This document shows positions 55,970 through 64,000 of a stretch of DNA of 64,000 nucleotides, one piece after another. The stretch lies in contig JAJTTP010000010.1 in NCBI GenBank assembly GCA_023313575.1, positions 1,719,324 to 1,783,323 on the forward strand. The letters run 5' to 3'. Numbering within the stretch: position 1 is the first letter of the stretch; every line of letters begins with the position of its first letter. Origin of the DNA: Eutypella sp. D-1 (lineage: Eukaryota; Ascomycota; Sordariomycetes; Xylariales; Diatrypaceae). A program made the translations under genes and the position numbers. A model generated the notes under the pieces. That model saw only the letters and a list, made by a program, of their open reading frames with translations, was not told where the DNA came from and made no database searches.

Positions 55970-57680
55970 CTCGAACGAATTAAATAAATTAAATAAACGG
56001 TAATTATATTTACGAACTAAAAAGTTATACCTATTAAATTTAAGCTTAAAAAATTTAAACCTTATAATAATATTACCCTTATATAACTTTTTCTTATTAT
56101 AGCCGTAATTTACCTATATTAATAACGTTATATATATATTACGGAAATTAATAAAATTTTTAATATTATATTATATTTTACCGGGGGGATAATTTAATAG
56201 TTTAAACCTATTTTAAATACTTTCGTAAAAGTAAAGGAAAAAAAAAGATCTATAAAAATTAAACGCTTTTTCGAGAAATATAAAAATTTTAAAGAAAAGG
56301 TAAAAATTAATTACGGAAATCCGGATAAGGCTTAAGCCGTTACGTAATAACTTTTAACCTTTAAATAAAAAAAAGTAACTTATATATACGCCGCGTAATT
56401 TAAATAACTTACTGTTAAAACAGATTAAATCGATAATAAATTTTTTATCGACACGTTTTATCGAGGATTTAAAAACTTAATTAAAAATAAAATTATCACG
56501 TAAAATAAATTAAGTACTTTTAATAAATTTGTTACTTTAATAATTAAAATTAATAATAAATAATTTAAATAACGTTAAAAAAAAAAGATATTATATACTT
56601 AAAAGATTTAAAAGATATTAAAATAATAAAAATTAAAACTAAAAACTTACCGATATATTTTACGGGACGGCATTAAAACTTATATTCATCGATATAATAC
56701 GAAAAAATAAGCGATAAATTAAATGCTATAATTATAATAAGATAAGACATTTTAAAAAAAAATATAAAAGATTTAAACGGAATATAAATTAAAAACCCGT
56801 GCCCGAAAAAGAATAACCTTTTACCGGTGGAAAAACGCTCGGAATAATCCGCCGCATATATTCGGATAATAATATTTATTAATAAAGATTATAAAAAGTT
56901 AAACGATTAACTTAAGCCGTAATAAAACGATAACGTTAATAATAATAAAATAAATATTTCGATAACGATAAAAAAAAAACTTTTACGGAAACTTATTTTA
57001 CGGAAAAAAAAAAATAAAACGATTAATTAATTAACTTAAAAAACGATAAAATTATAAACCATAAAAAATATACGGCATTTACGTTAAACGATTTTAATAA
57101 CGTTTTAAAAAGTAACGATTTAAAATTTATTTATAATAACTTCGTAACTGGGATAAATTTATTAGTTAAAAAATTTAAACTCGGATACCGCATTTTTTAA
57201 AATACTTTATTAATTATTAAAAATACAAATATTATTAATATAAAGAATAAAAAATCGGTATTATTAACCGAATTAAATAAATAGTTAAAAAAAGATTTAA
57301 TTTTTTATAATAAAAAAAGATAAAACCGATTAACGATGGTATAAAGAAATTCGGCGTTATTATAACCGCATACCGTACGAATAAAAGTAATTAATAAAAA
57401 TATTTTGCCCCGGAAGATATTAAGCATATTATTATAACGAATATATATATTAAACGTTAAAAGTTATAAAAATCCGGAATAAGATCGAATAATAAAAACA
57501 TAAAATCCGATATTAAAAAAATAAGTTATTAAACGCCGATTTATATACGTTTAAAGATTTGCTAAAAAAAATAACCTTTAATAAAATTAGTTTTAAATAT
57601 TTTTATAAAAATTTAAAAATAAAAAAATAACTATATGCATAAAAAAAATTTAATAAAAAAAAACTTTATAATAACTTATA
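55970..57680 (+). repeat. Left arm of a 1.7 kb inverted repeat
   Basis: Reverse complement of about 62303-64000. The arm starts at CGAACGAATT...CGGTAATTATATTTACGAA and ends at ACTTTATAATAACTTATA. The arms are gag-side sequences of two insertions in opposite orientation and differ by many transitions. Confidence 0.75.
56724..56765 (+). pseudogene. Degenerate CCHC zinc knuckle of gag (forward element)
   Basis: Codons TGC, TAT, AAT, TAT, AAT, AAG, ATA, AGA, CAT, four codons, TAT fit the spacing C-x2-C-x4-H-x4-C, with the second and third Cys changed to Tyr and a Gly to Arg, all by transitions. Confidence 0.7.
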
Positions 57681-57684
57681 CAAC

Positions 57685-58099
57685 TGTAACGGCTGGTCTA
57701 TTTTTAACTATTAGTCCAGTTAAAGGGTTTATATTAACAGAAGTGCTAAGGTTTTAAGTAATAGGTAATTATGTTTAATAATAATAAAAAAAAAAATGCT
57801 TTAAGTAATTAAGTTATATTATAAACTGGTAAGCTTAAAGATTATTTAAAAAAGAGGTAATAAACGTAATTATATACTATTTATATCCTTTATTCCTAAC
57901 ACTGGAATATATAATTATGTTAAATTTTTAAATCGTAACGGATTTAATTAATACCTTTAAATTTATAAATTATAACGGATCTATATATGGCTTTTTTTAT
58001 AGCTTATTAAATATAGCTGGCTTACGTTTTTATTTTTCCGGCAATACCGTTAACGAATAAGGTTATTAGCCCCTTATTTGATTTAATCAGGTTATAACA
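57685..58099 (-). repeat. Retroelement LTR copy D (inverted; 3' LTR of the minus-strand element)
   Basis: Exactly TG...CA bounded on the plus strand (TGTAACGGCTGG at 57685, GGTTATAACA ending at 58099), 415 bp. Its reverse complement aligns with copies B and C, starting TGTTATAACCTGATTAAAT and ending CCAGCCGTTACA. Confidence 0.82.
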
Positions 58100-61013
58100 C
58101 GATTTCTTTTTTTTAAAGTTTTTATTTTTAAAACTTAATTTCTATATTTTTATTTATTTTTTATAAATTTTTTCCGTCTTTATATTTTTTATCTTTTTAT
58201 TATAACTGATCGTTTTTTTAAATCTTATCGCCGTTTTAATTAACGGGACGGTTATAAAGCCTTTGCTTTTTATATTTTATCCTTTAGTTTCGAAATTATG
58301 CTTTATTCCTTTTATTTTTATCGTAAAAAGCAGTACATAATATCCGAAGGTTTTATTTGTTATCAAAATTACATTTTATATAAGCGGTAATACGATGGTT
58401 TAAGGATTTTAATTAATTTTTTTTAAAACATTATTTATAAATAAAATCGTTTAAAACGTAAAAAAACGTTAATTAAGAAATAACTTTTTCGTTTTTAAAA
58501 AAAGATAAATAAGGTTATTACGCGTTTTTAACGTTTTCGAAAATTATAAAAGTTTTTTCGACATCGTGGGAAAAAGATGGTTCGTTATGGTTTTTAATTT
58601 TTAAAAAAGTTAGAAAATTTAAAAAAAAAAAACGTCGGGCAGAAAATGCGTATTTTACGGGGTTTATTAAAACGTCGGCAAATCTTAAGGTTATTTCGGA
58701 TTTTAATTAGTTTAAAATAAATATATCGGGTAATTTTAATTAAAATATTATTTTTATTAACGTTTCCGTCGGCGTTAATAAAAATTTTTTAAAAGCGTTA
58801 AGTATTTATTAAATAGTTAATAGGTTTTTATATATTTTTAAAGTTATTATATCCTTTTTATTTAACTTTATATTTTATTTATCTATCCTTTATTCGTACG
58901 TTTAAGATTTTTTTTACTTTATATTTATTTGTTTTTATTTCGACATCGTTTCGTCCTATTTTTATAACGTTTATATTTATTACGTTTTTAAGTAAAAAAA
59001 TGTAAAAGATTAAATAAATCCTAACTTTTAATAATAAATTTAATTCGTAATTATTTTTTAATATTTTTTTAATAATTAGGTACGGTCCGATATATTTATA
59101 ATCGAATTTTTTATTAAGTCGTTTTATCGTAATATTTTTTATAATTAAATAAATTATATCTTTTTCCGAAAAGGTTAATCCTTTTAACCTTTTTTAATTA
59201 TAATATTTACTTATTCGTTAACGTATAAATTTAAGTTTTACCTTTATTTTTTTATGCAATTATTTAAATTGTTCCGATATTAATATAGTTTTAATATTAT
59301 TTAGTTTTTTTTTATAAACATTTTAATAAACGTCCGGGGTAAATCCGAAATTAACGTTAATAAATGTTATCCGTATATTTTTATAATAAGTTATGTTATA
59401 AGCTAATTATGCGATAAGTAACCATTTTATTTAATTATTTTATTTATAATTAATATATTATCGAAAGTAAGTTTTTAATATTTAATTAGTTCGTTTTATT
59501 TATCCGTTTATTTAAGGTTTAAAAATTATTATAAGCTTAGGGTTTAATCTTAATTTTATTATAAAGCTTTATTAAAATTTCGATACGAATATCGTTCCTT
59601 TATCGGAAATAATTTCGAATATAAGGCCGTATATTGTTATAATATGTTATAAAAAAATATATACCATTTATTTTACGTCGGTATTTTCGTTATATAAAAT
59701 AAAATAAAAAAATTTTATAAATCGGTTAACGATTATAAATATATTATTATAACCGTTATATATTATTAAATCTTTTAATATCGGTAACTTAATAATAAAA
59801 TCAAATGTGATAAACTTTTATAATTATTTATTAATTAGTAATGGTTATAGTTTTCCGTAAAGTTTATATCGTTTTATTTTAATTTTTCCATATATATCAT
59901 ATCGTTATCGTATTTATTATATTATTAATTTTATTTTATTAAATATATAGATCCGTTATAATCGTTTAAAAAATTTATGGTTTCCCGGGTATCCGTATAA
60001 AAAATGTTCGTAAATTTTTTATATTAACTATTCTTATAATTCTTATGGTACTTATAATTTTTCTGTTTATTTTTTTATTAATAATTCGTTATTATATTAT
60101 TCGATTTATTTATATAAGTTATCCTAAATAATTTTAATAACAGCTATTTATTATTATTTTAAATATTTTTTTAACGTTTATCGGAATACCGCATATTTAA
60201 TTAATATGTATTTTTCTTTTATAATAGGCTGCTTGCTAATAATATTTACTCGTCCGTTCTTTAATCCTTTTTTATAAATAATAATGTAATCGAATTCCGT
60301 AAAATACTTAACGTATCGTAATTATTTTCCGCTAAAGGTTTAAGTAATAAAAAAATATGTAATATTTTTATGGTCGGTATAAACCTTAATTTAATACATG
60401 TTTTTATAAGGTAATATTTAAATTCTTTAAATACGTTAACGATAATAAGAAATTTTTTATCGTAAATTAAATAATTAAATTCGGTTTTAATAAATTTATA
60501 AAAATAGAATACGATAGGGTGTAATTTTTTTTTTTATCTTATTATTTAATTTACGCTTTAAAGGCGTAGTCCGAAACGTCGGTCTTTAGCTTAATAGGTT
60601 TTTTAAGATCGTATATAATAAGTACTGGTTCGTTAATAATAACGTTTTTTAATTTTTTAAAAAATTTATTTAATTTATTAATTTATATAAACCGTTTATC
60701 CTTTTTTATTAGTTCCGTAAAAGGTGTTATAATATGTTTAAATCGTTATATAAATTTCCGATAATAATTTGTTAAGCCGAAAAAGGCCTATATTTCCTTT
60801 ATATTAATAGGCATTTTTTAATCTTTAATAATTACGATTTTTTTTAAGGTTTATTTTAATATATTTAAAGGTAATAATGTATTTAAGGAATTCTATTTCC
60901 TGTATATAAAATATATTTTTTTCGGATTTTATTAATAAGTTAACATTTTATAATATTTATAATACTTTATGTACATATTTTTTATACTATTTTTCTGATT
61001 CCGAATAAATAAA

Positions 61014-61028
61014 GATATCGTCGAAATA
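61014..61028 (-). pseudogene. Reverse transcriptase YFDDI active-site remnant
   Basis: On the minus strand TAT TTC GAC GAT ATC reads YFDDI, preceded by FVIY and followed by FIYSES, the catalytic palm motif of Ty3/gypsy reverse transcriptases. Both Asp codons end in CG or contain no CA context and survived the mutations. Confidence 0.85.
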
Positions 61029-62302
61029 ATAAATAACGAAAACATTAAAATATTTTCGTAAAACGTGGTTAATTATATGTTAAAACGATATTAATATGTT
61101 AATTAATCCGAAAAATATGATTAAATATTCGAATAGGCCGTATTTTATTTTAAAAGCTATTTTTTACTTATTTCCGGGTTTAATTTTAATATAATAATAC
61201 CTATTTTTAAGATTTAAAGTGGTAAATTATTTAGTTCCGTATAAGCGGTTTTTTATTTTAATAATAAATGGTAACGGTATTCGGTTTTTAACAATGATTT
61301 CGTTTAATTATCGATAATCGATTATTAGTTATAATTTGCCGTTTTTTTTAAGCATAAACATAATAAAGTATTTTATTAATAATTTTAATTATCGAATATA
61401 TTTTTTTATTAATTTATTTTCGAAGTATTTTCGTAATTCCTTAAATTCGATTTCGTTAAGGTTATAAATTTTATAAAATCGTAATGTTTTTCCTTTTATA
61501 AAGATAATCTCGTAATTTTATTTATTACGATCTGGTAATCCTTTTTTAAATTTTTCGCGAAATACTTTATCGTATTAATAATATTATGGTAATACGTTAC
61601 GTATTTATAATATCGTTATATTTTCTTTTTTTAAGATGTTATTAAAAAAGCGGAATCGTTATCAGATAAACGCGATAATTTATTTAATCCTTTTTTCGTG
61701 TCCTTTTTCTTTAGTTTATTATATTCTTTTTAATAAGGTTTTTATCGTATCCTTATATCCGTACTTACTGTCCGTTAAATATTAAGATTTTTTTTTTAAA
61801 TTATTATCGGTTTTTAAAGGATAAGGAAATATTATCTAGCTAATTTTCTAATTAATCGATAAATTATATTAATACAGCCATAGTTATTTAAAGATTATAT
61901 CATTTTTTTTAAAAGCATAATATCGAAAATAACGTTTTATTTTTATTTTTCGATATATACGTTAAGTTAATCGGTTTTTTTATAATATTTTTTTTCGTCG
62001 TATTAAAAAGTATAACTTTCGGTTCTTATTATGTTATAAAAATGTTATTTCTTTTTTTATAATAATTATAACTTATTATATAATTTCGGGGTTATATAAT
62101 TATTTTCGGCTCCGTTATTTATTATAACGGTATACCAGTTATTTTTAACCTTTATTCGTATTATAATATATCCGTATCGTTTTTAAATTTTTAAAATGGC
62201 TTATAAATATCGTATTACGTTCTTAAGCTTTAAAATACCGCTTTATAGCTTTAATATAAACGGCTTTACCATTTTAAATCTTTACCGTAAATTTATACGG
62301 CG

Positions 62303-64000
62303 TTATATAAGTTATTATAAAGTTTTTTTTTACTAAATTCCTTTTATACGTATAGTTATTTTTTTGCCTTTAAGTCTTTATAAAAATATTTAAAGCTAAT
62401 CTTATTAAGGGTTATTCTTTTTAATAAGTCCTTAAACGTATATAAATCGGCGTTTAATAACTTATTTTTTTAATATCGGATTTTATATTTTTATTATTCG
62501 ATCTCGTTCCGGATCTTTATAGTTTTTAGCATCTAATATGTACATTTATTATAATAATATACTTAATATTTTCCGGGGCAAGATATCTTTTTTAACCACT
62601 TTTATTCGTACGGTATACGGTTATAATAACGCCGAATTTCTTTATACCATCGTCGATCGGTTTTGTTTTTTTTTTGTTATAAAAAATCGAATCTTTTTTT
62701 AATTATTCGTTTAATTCGGTTAATAATACCGATTTTTCGTTCCTTATGTTAATAGCATTTATATTTTCGATAATTAATAAAGTATTTTAAAAAATACGGT
62801 ATCCGAGTTTAAATTTTTTAATTAATAAATTTATTTTAGTTACGAAGTTATTATAAATAAATTTTAAATCGTTACTTTTTAAAGCGTTATTAAAATCGTT
62901 TAACGTAAATGCCGTATATTTTTTATAGTTTATAATTTTATCGTTTTTTAAACCAGTTAATTAATTATTCTGTTTTTTTTTTCTTTCGCGAAATAGGTTT
63001 CCGCAAAAGCTTTTTTTTTATTGCTATCGAAATATTTATTTTATTATTATTAACGTTATTATTTTATTACGGCTTAAATTAATCGTTTAGCTTTTTATAA
63101 TCTTTATTAATAAATATTATTATCCGAATATACGCGGCGGATTATTCCGAGCGTTTTTTTACCGGTAAGAAATTATTCCTTTTCGGGCATAAGTTTTTAA
63201 TTTATATTCCGTTTAAATCCTTTATATTTTTTTTAAAATATCCTATTTTATTATAATTATAACATTTAATTTATTACTTTTTTTTCGTATTATATTAAGT
63301 AATATTAGTCCTAATGCCGTCCCGTAAGATATGTCGGTAAGTTTTTAATTTTAATTTTTATTATTTTAATATCTTTTAAATCCTTTAAGTACATAATGTT
63401 TTTTTTTTCCTAACGTCGTTTAAATTATTTATTATCGATTTTAATTATTAAAGCAACAAATTTATTAAAAACACCTAATTTATTTTACGTAATAATTTTA
63501 TTTTTAACTAAATTTTTAAGTTTTCGATAAAACGTATCGATAAAAGATTTATTATTAACTTATTTTATTTTAACGGTAAGTTATTTAAATTACGCGGCGT
63601 ACGTATAAGCTGCCTTTTTCTGTTTAAACGTTAAAAGTTATTACGTAATAGCTTAAGCTTTATCCGGGTTTCCGTAATTAGCTTTTACCTTTTCCTTAAA
63701 GTTTTTATATTTCTCGAAAAAACGTTTAATTTTTATAAATCTCTTTTTTTCTTTACTTTTACGAAAGCATTTAAAATAGGTTTAAACCATTAAATTATCC
63801 CCCCGGTAAAACATAATATAATGTTAAAAATTTTATTAACTTCCGTGGTATATATATAACGTTATTAATATAAATAAGTTACGGCTATAATAAAAAAAAA
63901 TCGTATAAAGGTAATGCCATTATAAGGTTTAAATTTTTTAAGCTTAAATTTAACAGGTATAACTTTTAATTCGTAAATATAATTACCGTTCGTTCGATTA
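62303..64000 (-). repeat. Right arm of the 1.7 kb inverted repeat (continues past the window)
   Basis: Matches the left arm in reverse complement up to the last base given; the spacer between the arms is about 4.6 kb and includes LTR D and the pol region. Confidence 0.75.

Larger units (their letters stand above)
55458..57684 (+). mobile_element. Forward Ty3/gypsy-type element, 5' part, RIP-mutated and interrupted
   Basis: LTR C followed by about 1.8 kb of gag-side internal sequence. At 56724-56765 a degraded CCHC zinc knuckle is readable: Cys-Tyr-Asn-Tyr-Asn-Lys-Ile-Arg-His then four residues and Tyr, where two Cys codons have become TAT. The sequence stops at 57684, where the inverted LTR D begins, while the matching sequence in the minus-strand copy continues past the same point (at about 62303). 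So this element was split by insertion of the other one. Confidence 0.75.
57685..64000 (-). mobile_element. Minus-strand Ty3/gypsy-type LTR retroelement, RIP-mutated, running off the right edge
   Basis: Read right to left the order is gag (zinc knuckle 63264-63227), reverse transcriptase (about 61100), RNase H (60583-60563), integrase (59805-59713), then 3' LTR D. The RT-before-integrase order places it in Ty3/gypsy rather than Ty1/copia. Every frame is full of stops, mostly TAA and TAG at places where Gln or Trp is expected, as C-to-T changes would produce. The 5' LTR lies beyond the window. Not capable of coding. Confidence 0.85.
58100..64000 (-). pseudogene. Degenerate gag-pol region of the minus-strand retroelement
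   Basis: Motifs readable in single frames: a zinc knuckle (CYNYNKIGYFKKKY, 63264-63223), an RT stretch of form GLINILISF-stop-H followed by VLRKYFNVFVIYYFDDIFIY with the YxDD active site at 61028-61017, an RNase H TDVSDYA at 60583-60563, and integrase DFIIKLP (59802 down) with IIVNRFIKFFYF about 25 codons later (near 59735-59700). In the last one the usual Asp of VDR is Asn. The region between RNase H and integrase and that left of 59,600 has no motif I can name. Confidence 0.85.

Noticed and set aside
53571..58099. Repeated units considered as a CRISPR array
   Set aside because: The repeats are 415 bp LTRs, one inverted, with retroelement sequence between them; the host is a eukaryote.
52680..64000. 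Mitochondrial insertion as explanation for the AT-rich block
   Set aside because: The block contains LTRs and Ty3/gypsy motifs in order, and its remaining C and G sit largely in CG pairs, as RIP leaves them; no mitochondrial gene was seen.
1..64000. tRNA genes
   Set aside because: I looked for B-box-like GGTTCGANNCC and matching A boxes in the gaps; the only close match (GGTTCGACTCC near 25333) lies in the kelch coding sequence without a cloverleaf. A covariance-model scan would be decisive.

Overview
The window reads as nuclear DNA of a filamentous ascomycete (Pezizomycotina, most likely a Sordariomycete). The evidence is short GT-AG introns (56-187 nt) with CTAAC/CTGAC branch sites, GC-rich third codon positions, families typical of such fungi (WSC sensor, DUF3433, Csc1, NPC2-like ML protein, Nur1), and an extremely AT-rich block of retroelements mutated in the manner of repeat-induced point mutation (RIP). 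Species cannot be fixed by eye.

Layout. 1-9972: a GCP4-type gamma-tubulin complex protein (+), a histidine-phosphatase (phosphoglycerate mutase-like) gene (-) convergent with it, and a large multi-pass DUF3433 membrane protein (+). 9973-14432: no gene recognised. 14433-15839: a four-exon WSC-domain cell wall sensor (-). 15840-23845: an 8 kb gene-poor stretch. 23846-27916: a kelch-propeller single-pass membrane protein with a long cytoplasmic tail (-). 29458-31005: a coiled-coil protein of unknown function (-). 33809-36632: a five-exon Csc1/DUF221 channel-like gene (+) with a 2-nt frameshift in a TC run. 38616-39399: NPC2-like sterol/phospholipid transfer protein (+). 40865-41639: V-ATPase subunit F (-), divergent from 42661-44217, nuclear rim protein Nur1 (+). 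46101-51208: a very large, low-complexity protein with a C-terminal membrane hairpin (+), which also holds a long second open frame.

From about 52,680 to the end the composition collapses to A+T with scattered CG. This is a nest of Ty3/gypsy-type LTR retroelements: three LTR copies in direct orientation (about 53571, 54429, 55458), one inverted LTR (57685-58099), and a minus-strand element running off the right edge. Despite the mutations its zinc knuckle, reverse transcriptase, RNase H and integrase motifs remain legible in the right order. The forward gag arm (about 55970-57680) and the right end of the window (about 62303-64000) form a 1.7 kb inverted repeat created by insertion of the minus-strand element into the forward one.

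The genes are mostly housekeeping or membrane/cell-surface functions (microtubule nucleation, vacuolar acidification, lipid transfer, nuclear periphery, cell wall sensing). They do not form an obvious pathway or metabolic cluster. No tRNA, rRNA or CRISPR array was seen. The most notable items are the nested RIP-mutated retroelement palindrome with parts of its LTRs apparently spared, the frameshifted Csc1 gene, and the overlapping open frame in the 5 kb gene.
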